Of a DNA stretch of 64,000 nucleotides, positions 7,947 to 16,809 are shown in pieces. Every line of letters starts with the position of its first letter. The first letter of the stretch is position 1. Location: positions 62,001 through 126,000 of the forward strand of contig NZ_JACCHP010000009.1 in NCBI RefSeq assembly GCF_016031625.1, in the 5' to 3' direction. A program made the translations under genes and the position numbers. The notes below the pieces were generated by a model that ran no database searches, was not told the DNA's origin, and worked only from the letters and a program-made list of their open reading frames with translations. The DNA comes from Bradyrhizobium agreste. Lineage in GTDB: Bacteria > Pseudomonadota > Alphaproteobacteria > Rhizobiales > Xanthobacteraceae.

Positions 7947-8495
7947 ATGAGCGACGGCAAGGGCGACGTCTGGGTCGAGGCTGGATTTGCCGAGCTCGCC
8001 CGCGCGGGGGTGGAGGGCGTGCGGGTCGAGGTGCTGGCCAAGAATCTCGGCGTCACCAAGGGCGGCTTCTACCGGCGCTTCGCCGACCGCGCCGCGCTGC
8101 TCGATGCGATGCTGGAAGCCTGGCGCAAGGGCCGCATTGCCGCGATCGCGCAGCAGACAAGTCTCGACGGGCAAGCGCCCCGCGAGCGGCTGAAGGCGGT
8201 GATCCAGCTTTATTCCGAGCGGCTCAATCCGGAAGGGATGGCGATCGAGCTCGCGATCCGGCAATGGGCCCGCTCGGACGAGAGCGCCGCGGCGGCGGTG
8301 GCAAGCGTCGACGCGGCGCGGCTCAGGCACGTCGGCGACCTCTATCGCGCGACCGGTCTTGCGACCGAAGAGGCCGACGCGCAGGCCTTCCTGTTCTACT
8401 GCTTCATCTTCGGCCAGAGCCTGTTGTTCGTCGAGAGCGGTCCGCGCAAGCGGTCGCAGCTCGTGGCGAAATCGGCCGAGAAGCTGCTCAACTGA
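7947..8495 (+). CDS. TetR-family transcriptional regulator
   Basis: A 182-residue regulator. The N-terminal helix-turn-helix is clear: GFAELARAGVEGVRVEVLAKNLGV followed by TKGGFYRRFADRAALLDAML (about residues 10-60). The remaining helices form a ligand-binding and dimerisation domain without recognisable ligand residues. It is divergent from the thioesterase operon, and two shared palindromes in the intergenic region suggest it controls itself and the thioesterases. An acyl-CoA or aromatic effector is possible (inference). Confidence 0.87.
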   Translation: MSDGKGDVWVEAGFAELARAGVEGVRVEVLAKNLGVTKGGFYRRFADRAALLDAMLEAWRKGRIAAIAQQTSLDGQAPRERLKAVIQLYSERLNPEGMAIELAIRQWARSDESAAAAVASVDAARLRHVGDLYRATGLATEEADAQAFLFYCFIFGQSLLFVESGPRKRSQLVAKSAEKLLN

Positions 8496-8567
8496 ACATG
8501 ATCCGGACCCGAAGGGCCGCGTAACCGCAAAGGGTGCAGCGGTCTTCCGAAAAGATCATGCGCAAAA
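8495..8567. repeat. Dispersed palindromic repeat (CATGATCC...GATCATGC type)
   Basis: The ends AACATGATCCGGA and TCCGAAAAGATCATGC form an imperfect inverted repeat around a GC-rich centre. This matches a repeat I recall as very frequent in Bradyrhizobium intergenic regions. It lies directly after the tetR stop and may act as its 3' end structure. Confidence 0.6.
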
Positions 8568-8576
8568 GATTCAGGC

Positions 8577-8603
8577 AAAATGGCCGGAGCGTTGCTCCGG
8601 CCA
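8577..8603 (-). terminator. Intrinsic terminator of the exported cysteine-pair protein gene
   Basis: Perfect 10-bp arms TGGCCGGAGC and GCTCCGGCCA with a 3-nt loop. Read on the minus strand the stem is followed by TTTT, and it lies 18 nt after the stop codon of the gene at 8621-9112. Confidence 0.75.
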
Positions 8604-8620
8604 TCGCAGCAATCCGAAGC

Positions 8621-9112
8621 TCAGGCGGCGCCCTTCAGCTTCTTGGTGCATTCGCTGTAATAGCCGCCGCCCTTCTGGATCCACTTCAAGCCGCCGTTGC
8701 TGTTGGTGGCCTTGTTGGCATTGTACTGGTCGACGCAGGTGTGCATGCGCGCCTTGCCGGGTGTCTCCTTGGCGTATTTCGGATCGACCGCGTTCGGATA
8801 GATCGCGGGGCCGGCTGGCAGCGTCGGGGCGGCAGCGGGAGCCGCCTCCTTCTTGGCCTGCTTCGGTTCGGCCGGAGCGGCAGGCGCGGCGGGCGCAGCC
8901 GCGGTCGGCGCAGCGGCGGGCGCCGCATCGGCACCGCATTGGGCCTTGCGGAAGTCATTCCACTTCATGGTGCCGAGCGAGCCGTCCTTCTTTGCGGCCT
9001 GGTACTTCGCACTGCACTCCTGCGCGGTCAGTGCCTGCGCCGGCGCGCTCGCCAGCAATGCCGCTACACCCGACGCTGCGATCGCACACAACAATTTCGT
9101 CTGAATGGTCAT
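8621..9112 (-). CDS. Exported protein with two cysteine-pair modules
   Basis: A 163-residue protein with a Sec signal peptide (hydrophobic core about residues 7-24, ending SAPAQA). The mature part has two similar modules, each with two Cys about 25-30 residues apart (ECSAKYQAAKKDGSLG...AQC and TCVDQYNANKATNSNG...SEC), joined by a long Ala/Pro/Lys linker (about residues 60-105). The modules look like an internal duplication. Function is unknown; periplasmic location is inferred from the signal. It stands alone and ends at a strong terminator. Confidence 0.75.
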   Translation of the reverse strand: MTIQTKLLCAIAASGVAALLASAPAQALTAQECSAKYQAAKKDGSLGTMKWNDFRKAQCGADAAPAAAPTAAAPAAPAAPAEPKQAKKEAAPAAAPTLPAGPAIYPNAVDPKYAKETPGKARMHTCVDQYNANKATNSNGGLKWIQKGGGYYSECTKKLKGAA

Positions 9113-9312
9113 CCCTGGGTCTCCTGCTTGGTCTTCCCTGACGGAAGTGAATTGAGGATTGCTATCCTAGCGTGCCGGCCGCTTGCGACAAGGATGCGAT
9201 GAGTTGCGCCGGCAAAATATAGTGATCCTGCCGCTCAACTCATTCATGTCGCGTTCAGCAACGCGAGCCGACGTTCCGGCCTTTCGCAATTCTCGCAAGC
9301 AGAGTGCACCAC

Positions 9313-9603
9313 ATGACCTTCACGTCCCGCCTCGCCGCCGTTGCTCTCGCCTCCCTGCTCGTCACCGGCACCGCTTTCGCGCAGACCGCGGCGCCGGCCG
9401 CCAAGACCGACACTGCCGCCACTGTCCCCGACAAGAAGGTAACGAAGGAGCGATCGGCGGAATCGCTGGAATGCTCCAAGCAGGCGGACGCCAAGGGATT
9501 GAAGGGGAAGGAGCGCAAGAAATTCCGTCGCGAATGCAAGAAGGAGGCGAAGGCCGGCAGCGCAGCCGCCGCTCCCGCAGCTCCCGCCGCCGACAAGAAA
9601 TAG
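9313..9603 (+). CDS. Small exported PsiF-repeat-like protein
   Basis: A 96-residue protein with a signal peptide (MTFTSRLAAVALASLLVTGTAFA) and one short module LECSKQADAKGLKGKERKKF ending RREC, which resembles the PsiF repeat (two Cys around a KGKER motif). The tail is Ala/Pro-rich and ends DKK. A GTG three codons upstream (9304) is an alternative start. No operon partner is evident. The role of PsiF-like repeats is unknown apart from the phosphate-starvation link of E. coli PsiF. Confidence 0.7.
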   Translation: MTFTSRLAAVALASLLVTGTAFAQTAAPAAKTDTAATVPDKKVTKERSAESLECSKQADAKGLKGKERKKFRRECKKEAKAGSAAAAPAAPAADKK

Positions 9604-9702
9604 GCCCGTCACGATTTCTTCCGAGCCTCCGCGGGAGCCTCGCGCATTGCGGCATGACGAGCCTGCAATTGTGCGCTTCGCGCCGATTTGCGATAAGGTG
9701 GC

Positions 9703-10788
9703 GTGAAGCAAATCACTGCCTCCCTGTCGTTCGAATGGCCGAGCCGTGCCAAGATCCTGAGCACGGTGGAGACGCTCGTCATCGGCACCGCCGGCGGCCT
9801 CGTGTTTCTGCTTGCCGGCCTTCCCGGCGGGCTGATCTCGGGCTCGATGATCGCGGTCGGGATCGCCGCGATCGCCGGCCGCCAGCTGAGCCTGCCGCCG
9901 ATCCTGACCCAGACCGTGCTGGTGCTGCTCGGCATCTCGCTGGGCTCGGTCGTCTCGCGCCATTTGCTTCAGCAGGTCAGCGCCTATCCTCTCACCATCG
10001 GCCTGCTTGCGCTCGCCACGTTCTGCTCCACGTTCGGCTCGAGCTATTACCTTCAGCGCATCCATGGCTGGGACCGCACCTCGGCTTTCCTGGCCGGCAG
10101 CCCCGGCGCGCTGTCGCAGATCACGATCCTGGCGGTCGAGCGCGGCGCCGACCTGCCGGGCATTGCGGTGGTGCAGACCATGCGGGTCATCATCTTGACC
10201 GCCGCGCTGCCCATGGTGCTGGCGATTGCGGGTGTCGCGCCCTCCGCTGCACCGTCGCTGACGACGACCATCGCCTCGCCGCTCGACCTCATCGAGCTGG
10301 CCGCCGCGTCGCTGGCGGCAGCGCTCGTCTTGCGGCTGATCAAATTTCCGGCGAGCTGGATGTTCGGCGCGATGATCGCCTCCAGCGTGCTGCATGGTGC
10401 CGGATGGGTCGAGGGCGGCCTGCCGGACTGGATCCGCGGCGTGGCGCTGATCGGGATCGGCGCACTGATCGGTAGCCGTTTCGCGCGGATGCGGATCAAG
10501 ACGCTCGCCGGCCACCTCCGCGCGGCCCTGGGCTCGTTTGCCGTGGCCATCGCCGTCTCCGCCATCTTCGTCGGCATCGTGGCGCTCACCACCCAGGTGA
10601 AGTTCTCCGACGTCGTCGTCGCTTTCGCGCCGGGCGCGATGGACGCGATGCTGGCGCTGGCCTTGACGCTGCACATCGACCCGATCTTCGTCGGCGCCCA
10701 TCACCTGTCGCGTTTCGTCTTCGTGACGATCGCAACGCCCGGCATCGTGCACCTGTTCGGGCGCACGCAGGACGACGTGGACGATTGA
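9703..10788 (+). CDS. AbrB-duplication family integral membrane protein
   Basis: A 361-residue, strongly hydrophobic protein with about 9-10 transmembrane helices in two halves that repeat a GG-x-LPG-type motif (FLLAGLPGGLISGSMIA near residue 30; FPASWMFGAMIASSVLHGAG near residue 220). This is the family commonly named AbrB-family transcriptional regulator or ammonia monooxygenase, names inherited from distant annotation; a transport or sensing role in the membrane is more plausible. The start is a GTG at 9703 preceded by AAGG; no ATG fits better. Its stop lies 3 nt from the convergent dsbB stop. Confidence 0.75.
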   Translation: MKQITASLSFEWPSRAKILSTVETLVIGTAGGLVFLLAGLPGGLISGSMIAVGIAAIAGRQLSLPPILTQTVLVLLGISLGSVVSRHLLQQVSAYPLTIGLLALATFCSTFGSSYYLQRIHGWDRTSAFLAGSPGALSQITILAVERGADLPGIAVVQTMRVIILTAALPMVLAIAGVAPSAAPSLTTTIASPLDLIELAAASLAAALVLRLIKFPASWMFGAMIASSVLHGAGWVEGGLPDWIRGVALIGIGALIGSRFARMRIKTLAGHLRAALGSFAVAIAVSAIFVGIVALTTQVKFSDVVVAFAPGAMDAMLALALTLHIDPIFVGAHHLSRFVFVTIATPGIVHLFGRTQDDVDD

Positions 10789-10791
10789 GCT

Positions 10792-11331
10792 TTAGCGCTT
10801 TGCCGTCCGCGCGAACCCCCATGCGGCGATCGCGGCCATCAAGAGCGAGATCAGCACGTTGTAGCCGGCGAGCGAGAGGCCGAGGAAGCGCCACTGCACC
10901 TCGTCGCAGCGCACCACCTTGACGGTGTCGAGCTTTGACAGCAGATCAGCGGCGCTGCCGAGATTGGCGACGGGCCCGGAGCAGTCGGTCGGCCCCCTCC
11001 AGAATCCCCATTCGACCCCGGAATGGTAGGCGCCGAGGCCGGCATTGGCGAGCGTCGCCAGGGCGAGGATCGCAAGCCCCGCCAGCAGCAGCGGCCGCGG
11101 CGCGCCGCTCCGCGCCGCCAGCGCCGTGAGCGCACCGAGCGGTATTGCGAGGTAATAGGCGTAGCGCTGCTCCAGGCACAATGGACAGGGCAGGATCTCC
11201 AGGACCAGCTGGAAGAACCAGGCGCCCGCAATCGTGGCTGCGCCGATCAGGGTGACCAGGACCGCGGCGGTCAGCGCGGGGCTCGTGGCGGCCGGCTTGA
11301 ACGCAGGTATGGCGGCACTCGGGGTGGTCAC
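10792..11331 (-). CDS. dsbB: Disulfide bond formation protein B
   Basis: A 179-residue four-helix inner-membrane protein that reoxidises DsbA with quinone. The first redox pair is in EILPCPLCLEQR (Cys49, Cys52), the second pair is Cys117 (PTDCSGP) and Cys142 (VRCDEV), the expected layout with periplasmic loops between helices 1-2 and 3-4. The chosen start is a GTG at 11331 with AGAGG upstream; longer frames would run into the tRNA gene. The convergent membrane-protein gene ends 3 nt away. The DsbA-like gene at 6394-7047 is a possible partner. Confidence 0.85.
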   Translation of the reverse strand: MTTPSAAIPAFKPAATSPALTAAVLVTLIGAATIAGAWFFQLVLEILPCPLCLEQRYAYYLAIPLGALTALAARSGAPRPLLLAGLAILALATLANAGLGAYHSGVEWGFWRGPTDCSGPVANLGSAADLLSKLDTVKVVRCDEVQWRFLGLSLAGYNVLISLLMAAIAAWGFARTAKR

Positions 11332-11486
11332 GGCAGCCTCTTTCGCATCTCTCGCGCCCCAAGCCTCTAGCTCCGGCCCATGCGACTGTCGAGAACGGCC
11401 GGGATCACTTTGGCGCGGGTTGACCCCGTCCCGTCCATGGCTATAGTCCGCCGGCTTCGCGACGCCGCTTTTGGGGCCGACCGAGG

Positions 11487-11571
11487 GCCCCTGTGGCGGA
11501 ACTGGTAGACGCGCTCGACTCAAAATCGAGTTCCGCAAGGAGTGCTGGTTCGATTCCGGCCAGGGGCACCA
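11487..11571 (+). tRNA. tRNA-Leu (anticodon CAA)
   Basis: The 85-nt gene has acceptor arms GCCCCTG and CAGGGGC, a D-arm with AACTGGTAGACGCG, an anticodon stem CTCGA/TCGAG with loop CTCAAAA (anticodon CAA, reading UUG), a long class II variable arm, a T-arm with GGTTCGATTCC and an encoded CCA. It is isolated and followed by a non-coding repeat and then by a stretch of atypical, partly decayed genes. Confidence 0.95.
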
Positions 11572-11644
11572 GCCTTCGCTGCTTCGCAGCTACGGCTAGG
11601 CAAGCCGGGTGCAATTCCATCGGTGCGAAGCAGTGAAGGCTGTC

Positions 11645-11668
11645 CCGCCGAAGCCTTGGCGAAGGCGG
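11645..11668. repeat. Short palindromic repeat
   Basis: CCGCCGAAGCC-TT-GGCGAAGGCGG, an imperfect palindrome of the GAAGC/GCGAAGGC type common in Bradyrhizobium intergenic DNA, in the 240-bp gap after tRNA-Leu. No other feature is seen in that gap. Confidence 0.5.
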
Positions 11669-11813
11669 ACTGGTTCAGCCGGACTCCTCGTCGCAAGTGC
11701 TCCTCGCAACGACGAGGAGGAGAGATGACGCGTCCGTACCGCGGATGCCATTCGACTTCGCGCCGCCGCTTCCTATATCCTCGCAACCGATCTTGATCCA
11801 GCGGACAGCTTCG

Positions 11814-12038
11814 ATGGCGAGGAGACGCACGACCGACGCCGACGACCTTCCCCGCTATTTCGTCTGGGTCCGGGGGCTCGAAGGGCCCGAGCCGCAGAAA
11901 TGGACGGCGATGGATTTCGGTGTCGGCGATTGGAAGCGGCCGCTCGTGCTGGCCTATCTGGAGCTGCCGGAAGCCGAACGGGCCCTGTCGCTGTCGATAC
12001 TGGCCCGGCGCTACCCGCCGCCGGTTGATCTTTCGTGA
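11814..12038 (+). CDS. Small conserved-looking protein of unknown function
   Basis: A 74-residue protein beginning MARRRTTDADDLPRYFVWVR and rich in Trp, Tyr, Pro and acidic residues (GPEPQKWTAMDFGVGDWKRP). No signal peptide or membrane helix. Codon use is typical of the chromosome, and it lies between tRNA-Leu and the multicopper-oxidase pseudogene. Family not recognised; a longer in-frame extension upstream to 11697 lacks a convincing start. Confidence 0.6.
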   Translation: MARRRTTDADDLPRYFVWVRGLEGPEPQKWTAMDFGVGDWKRPLVLAYLELPEAERALSLSILARRYPPPVDLS

Positions 12039-12097
12039 GCCGGGCTAGGGAGTGTCCTCACAACCGTCGGCTCCGCAAGGCGCGCGGCCAAGCAAGT

Positions 12098-12121
12098 TTG
12101 ATCACGACGGGTCGTGTTCAA
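12098..12121. repeat. Inverted repeat between convergent genes
   Basis: TTGATCACGAC and GTCGTGTTCAA are inverted repeats with one mismatch and a GG centre. They lie between the stops of the small gene (12038) and the multicopper-oxidase frame (12154). No T-run follows, so a terminator role is possible but weak. Confidence 0.45.
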
Positions 12122-12153
12122 TCCCGAGACTCCTGTCCGTGATCCGCGGACAG

Positions 12154-14282
12154 CTACACAATGAAGCCGGACTCCACGACCTGATAGGGGCGCATCATTT
12201 CGTGATCCTCATGCGAGAGGATGTGGCAGTGCCAGACGAATTCACCCGGCAAATCAAATTCAGCTGCAACGCTCAACATCTCGCCGGGGGCGACATATAC
12301 CGTATCCTGCCGCCCGGATTGCTCCGGCGCTATCGGGACGCGGTCGCCGATCCATATGTCATTCCGGCTGAAGTCCGTAGCCCCCGTGCCGTAGGTGATA
12401 ACGCCGTCGCCGTTGGTATCGTCGGGGATGCCATTCTCGTCGGCATCCTTGAAATCGATGAGCCTCTTCTCCACGACCTGGAATTGGGTCTGGTGAAGGT
12501 GGACCGGATGCGCGTCTTCCGTAAAGTTGAATAGTTCCCATTGCTCGATCGAGCCGAGCACGGGCTTTTCTGTAACAGGAGCATCCCACATCAAGGGCCC
12601 GAAGGCTCCATCCGGCGTCATGGTGTCGCTATGCACCGTGCCCGCCTCGGCGGTTCCCAGCATCGGCTCTATTCGTCCGAATTCGTCGACGCCTTCGAAC
12701 AACCCAAGCTTGCGCACGCAATCCCGTCCCCATTCGAATCCTGGGCGATAAAGCGGAAATTCGGAGCCAGTACAGTGCCATCGGTCACTGAAGCATCAAA
12801 CGCGGCCAGGGTCGGATCAATGGTGAACTGCATGATGCTGCCCACGGGATCGGCCGATGTCGCGGCCACGGCCTCACCCGCGAGCGAGCCGTCGGGGCCG
12901 GCCAAGCCTTTGAATGGCTCGTAGGCTGGTCCGATATTCAACAACTGCACGGCCGGATCGATGTTGGCTCCGCTGAAATCGAACACCACGTCGATGCGAT
13001 CGCCGGGTGCAAGCACCAGGAACTCGCCATCCTCCTGGATGCCGTCGCCGTCCATGATCATCTTTGCCTGCGGCAGCAAGCCGCCGTCGACCCCGACAAG
13101 GTACGCCTTTACATCGGGGTCGCTGAGCTTGAGCACGTAGAATCGCGAATCGGATCCGTTCAGCAGGTGAAACTCGTAATCACCGGCGGCGACGTCAAGA
13201 TTCGGCCACGCCATGCCATTGACAAGAATATGGTCGCCAAAAAACTCCGGCACTGCTGACGGAGCATTCTCGCCGTTGGCGTCATAGAAGCTTTGAGGAA
13301 CGACGTCGCCGACGGTGTCCGTCGTGCCCGGGAGCGGATCGTTCTTATAGGCCGGGAAGTAGAGCTGACCGTCTACGGTGAACGCGCGATCCTGAATGAC
13401 CGCTTCTATTTCATACGATCCGCCAGGGAGTACGCCGGTGTTAACCAGATGCTCGCTGTTTTCATCCCTCAGCAGATAGAAACCGGCCAATCCGGCATAG
13501 ACGTTGAGGCGCGTCAACCCAAGCGCATGGTCGTGATACCACAGCGTCGCGGCGTCCTGATCGTTCGGGTAGGTGTAGATCCGACTTTCGAAGTCCGGTC
13601 CTTTCGAGCTGTAGTTCTGAGTAAACCACTGTTCCGGCAGGCCGTCGCTCCCGGAAGGAACATGAGCGCCGTGAAGGTGGGTGACGGTCGGCACATAGCC
13701 GTCCTTCAGGGGCTTGTTGTCGGATGCAGCCCAATGGAGCGTCGTGTCCACCGGCAGCAGATGACCTTCGAGCGGAAGCTTGTTCTGCCAGTTGAGGTGG
13801 ATTTCCGTGCCCGCATGGGCCACGAGAGTCGGACCGGGATAAGTTGCCGTGTGTCCGGGCTGACCGTAGCCCCAGACCGTCGTGACCAGCGGCTCTCCGT
13901 TTGCGTCGACAAGTCCGAGCCATTGCTCGGCCTGCTTCATCTGAAGCACAATCGTACCAGGCCTGCTCGCGTCGATTCGTTCCGGCAGCGGAAGATCGTT
14001 GACGAAGCGGGGCTGGGCGAGTGGGTCGAGAAGTCGAACAGGCTGCGGCTCGCCGGGACCGCACGGCTTCGCCGTCCAACAGTGGTGGTGATGCTGAATG
14101 TGGTGATCGTGATGGTGCAGCGCCGCTCCGCCGAGAGACCAGAAATCTTGCACGCCAACGGGGCGTAGCGCCTGCTCCAGCCGGCCCTGCTGAAAAAGGT
14201 AGGCGCCAAGCCCGCCATCTTCGATGCCTTCCGGAAACAGATCATCGCTCGGCGTAGATTCTGGTCTGATCTTCCTAGCCAT
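12154..14282 (-). pseudogene. Multicopper oxidase (CotA/bilirubin-oxidase type), frameshifted
   Basis: Two overlapping frames together encode one multicopper oxidase of about 710 residues. The first (14282 to 12669, 537 aa) carries copper motifs HLHGAH and LWYHDHALG; the second (12717 to 12154) carries HPVHLHQTQF and HCHILSHEDHEMM, so all four copper-ligand segments exist. The continuous protein needs one extra base near 12719, where FRFIAQDSNGDGIA should pass into RKLGLFEGVDEFG; as it stands the first frame ends 17 residues later. Three-domain cupredoxin oxidases oxidise phenols, bilirubin or metals with O2. An unusual His cluster (9 His in residues 56-67) precedes domain 1. No signal peptide is visible. 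Either a real inactivating mutation or a single-base sequence error. Confidence 0.8.
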
Positions 14283-14512
14283 GGCTCCCCCGCTTGAGGC
14301 CGTCGCGGATGATGCGTCGTGAAACCGATCGCCTTCCTAAGCTATGGTGTTGCTGTTTTGCGAGGGGATTTGGACGATCTATACTAAATCTAAACTGGTC
14401 GTCCGGCGGAACATCCGGTCGGACGGTATCAGAGGCAGAGCGCACAGCGCCTGAGCGCAGATGTTATGAGCACACGCTGGCGGCTGAGCTGAACAAGAAC
14501 GTGCTGTGGCTG

Positions 14513-14572
14513 TCGCTCGGCCTCACTGTTCCGGCAGCTTTGCTCGCCCGCGCTGACGAGGTCATCGAATGA
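14513..14572 (+). pseudogene. Relic of the C-terminus of an ABC substrate-binding protein
   Basis: The frame ending at 14572 reads SLGLTVPAALLARADEVIE followed by a stop, which is the standard C-terminal end of the ABC_sub_bind (PF04392) family; compare AVGITVPASILQRADRVVE at the end of the gene at 41975-42967. The upstream residues do not resemble the family, so only about 20 codons survive. It lies in the 330-bp gap between the multicopper oxidase and the cyclase, which otherwise shows nothing. Confidence 0.6.
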
Positions 14573-14612
14573 GACACGCATTCGAAACCTTTGCTTGCGT
14601 CCTAAGGTTCGC

Positions 14613-15869
14613 TCAGCTCCCTTTCCAGAATTGATCGTTCGGCACGATTCCGCCTGGATCGTCAGCAAATTCGGGTTTGATGCGGTTGAGATAGTACATG
14701 TTCACCAAGCCTCGATGCTTGACCTCAACGGGACCGCGAGACTCGGTCTCGAAACGCGACCTGACATGGTGCCACGTCGATTCGGCAATGCAGATACGGC
14801 CTTCCTCTGCCGCTGACTCGAGCCGCTGGGCGGTATTCACGGTATTTCCCCAGATGTCGTAGGTGAACTTGTGCTTGCCCACCACCCCGGCGATCACCGG
14901 TCCAGTATTGATGCCGACTCTCGCCTTCCAGGCCGGCAGCCTCAGCTTTTCGCGCTGACGGTTGAGTTTCGCGAGATGATCGAGCACTTCAAGCGCGCAT
15001 AACGCCGTATCGAGGGCGTGCGAGTGGGAAGGTTCGGGAACGCCGGCAACGGCAAGATAGGCATCACCGATGGTCTTGAGTTTCTCCAACCGATGCCGCG
15101 CCATGATTTCGTCGAAGCGGCTGAAATGCTGGTCGAGTTGATCGACGACGCTCGCTGGCTCGAGTGTTTCGACGAGACGTGTGAATCCCTTGAAGTCGAT
15201 CAGGATCACCGTCGCGGAGTCAAAGAAGCGCGGCTGCACGCGCGCGTTGGTCTTCAGTTCGTCAGCGATCGAGGCCGGCAGAATATTGAGCAGCAGCCTC
15301 TCCGATTCGGCCTTCTCGGCAAGCGCCTGATCGCGCGCACTCTCCATTTTTCGCAGCATCTCGTTGCGCGCAAGCAACTGCCGGCGCAGTTCTAGATGAA
15401 CCATGGTTTGGCGCGACAGACGCCGTAGTGCTTCCCGCTGCTCAAAGGAGAGCTCACGCGGTTGGAAATCGATAACACATAGCGTCCCCAGAGCATGGCC
15501 ATCCGGCGTTATGAGCGGAGCGCCGCAGTAAAACCGAAGCGCCAAATCGCCCGTGACCAGCGGACTGGTGTTGAACCGCTCATCTTTTTCGAGCTCGGGA
15601 ACATACAGGATGTCGTTGTTACAGATCGTAGCTTGGCAGATCGAGATTTCCCGGGGGCATTCGGACATATCCGGCGGGAGACCGTACTTCGCCTTCACCC
15701 ATTGCCGGGACTCATCAACGAAGCTTATCAGCGCAGCTGGACAACCACAGATCTGGGCTGCGAGATCGGTGATCTCGTTGAGGCCCACTTCGGGAAGCGT
15801 GTCAAGAATCGCGTAACTCCTCAACGCGTCGAGTCGCTCAGGCTCCCTGGCTGGTATCGGGCGGTGCAT
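14613..15869 (-). CDS. GAF-domain class III adenylate cyclase
   Basis: A 418-residue soluble signalling protein. An N-terminal GAF domain (about residues 10-160, with CGCPAALISFVDESRQWVKA and GTLCVIDFQPREL) is followed by a helical linker (165-195) and a class III cyclase domain (215-395). Metal-binding Asp225 (LIDFKGFT) and Asp269 (TIGDAYLA) are present, as are the lysine before KTIGDAY that favours ATP, and GINTGPVIAGVVG and YDIWGNTVNTAQRLES, so it should make cAMP. The start at 15869 fits the family N-terminus (MHRPIPAREPERLDAL), although the ribosome site is weak. It is monocistronic and divergent from a two-component pair. Confidence 0.85.
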   Translation of the reverse strand: MHRPIPAREPERLDALRSYAILDTLPEVGLNEITDLAAQICGCPAALISFVDESRQWVKAKYGLPPDMSECPREISICQATICNNDILYVPELEKDERFNTSPLVTGDLALRFYCGAPLITPDGHALGTLCVIDFQPRELSFEQREALRRLSRQTMVHLELRRQLLARNEMLRKMESARDQALAEKAESERLLLNILPASIADELKTNARVQPRFFDSATVILIDFKGFTRLVETLEPASVVDQLDQHFSRFDEIMARHRLEKLKTIGDAYLAVAGVPEPSHSHALDTALCALEVLDHLAKLNRQREKLRLPAWKARVGINTGPVIAGVVGKHKFTYDIWGNTVNTAQRLESAAEEGRICIAESTWHHVRSRFETESRGPVEVKHRGLVNMYYLNRIKPEFADDPGGIVPNDQFWKGS

Positions 15870-16119
15870 GGCATATTCGTGCAATAAATCTGCCTGAAAT
15901 GCCAGAGCATTCCCCGCTGCGCCGAGGAAACCGGGCACGCAAGCCCATGGCGTTCGCCGGCCGGGAATTCTACGCGGGGGTTCGCCTTGACGCACACCAG
16001 GTCTGTCCGCGCCCGCTTGGCACAGGCCGCATCCCCGCCCCCATGATTATGGGTGTCACGGCCTTCGCGCTGCGGTTAAGCTTGCTTCGCGCCGCGGGGG
16101 ACACGCGGGTCGCGGGACC

Positions 16120-16809
16120 ATGAACATGACCGAACAGGGCGAGACGGGTGAAGCCATCACCATCCTCCTCGTCGAGGACGACGCGCCGACCTGCTGGCGG
16201 CTACAGGATGCGCTGGCCAAGGCCGGCTACGAGGTGCGCAGCGCCAGTACGCTCGCGGAGGCGCGGCAGGCCCTGAGCGCGGGCGCGCCGCGCGTGCTGC
16301 TGACCGACCTGCGGCTGCCCGACGGCCACGGCGTCGAGCTGATCCGCGAGATGCGACAGCGTTTTCCCGACACCGAGATCATGGTGATCTCCGCGCTCGG
16401 CGACGAGGAGAGCGTGATCTCCGCGATCACGGTCGGCGCCACCGGCTATCTGCTCAAGGACGCCTTCCCCACCGATATCGCCACAACGGTGCGCGACCTG
16501 GTCGCGGGACATTCGCCGATCTCCGCCTCGATCGCGCGCTTCATCGTGCGCAGGACGCAAGGTGCCGCCCAGACTTCGGCAGAGCCGCCGCCCGGTCCCG
16601 CGCTCAACACGGCGAAGCTGACCCCGCGCGAGATCGACATCCTGTGGGGCATCGCCAAAGGCTTCAGCTATGCCGAGATTGCGAGCCATCTCGGCCTGTC
16701 CAAGCAGACCGTGCCCGGACATATCAAGAACATCTATCGCAAGCTCGAGGTGCATACGCGCAGCGAGGCGGTGTTCGAGGCGGTGCAGCAGGGCCTGATC
16801 AAGCTGTGA
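16120..16809 (+). CDS. NarL/FixJ-type response regulator
   Basis: A 229-residue regulator: receiver domain (about residues 13-130) with acidic pair E19/D20-D21, phosphoacceptor Asp63 in LLTDLRLPDG, and the switch and Lys segment YLLKDA; then a LuxR-type helix-turn-helix (about 165-225, LTPREIDILWGIAKG and SYAEIASHLGLSKQTV). It would bind DNA as a dimer when phosphorylated. The stop overlaps the kinase GTG start (GTGA), so the two are translationally coupled and form a cognate pair. Targets are unknown. Confidence 0.9.
   Translation: MNMTEQGETGEAITILLVEDDAPTCWRLQDALAKAGYEVRSASTLAEARQALSAGAPRVLLTDLRLPDGHGVELIREMRQRFPDTEIMVISALGDEESVISAITVGATGYLLKDAFPTDIATTVRDLVAGHSPISASIARFIVRRTQGAAQTSAEPPPGPALNTAKLTPREIDILWGIAKGFSYAEIASHLGLSKQTVPGHIKNIYRKLEVHTRSEAVFEAVQQGLIKL

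Noticed and set aside
11487..15900. tRNA-bounded genomic island with attachment repeats
   Set aside because: No integrase and no repeated tRNA 3' end could be found in the window; left as a weak possibility only.
16016..16035. Possible sigma-54 promoter (TTGGCACAGGCC...) before the response regulator
   Set aside because: The distance between the GG and GC elements is two bases too short for a -24/-12 promoter.
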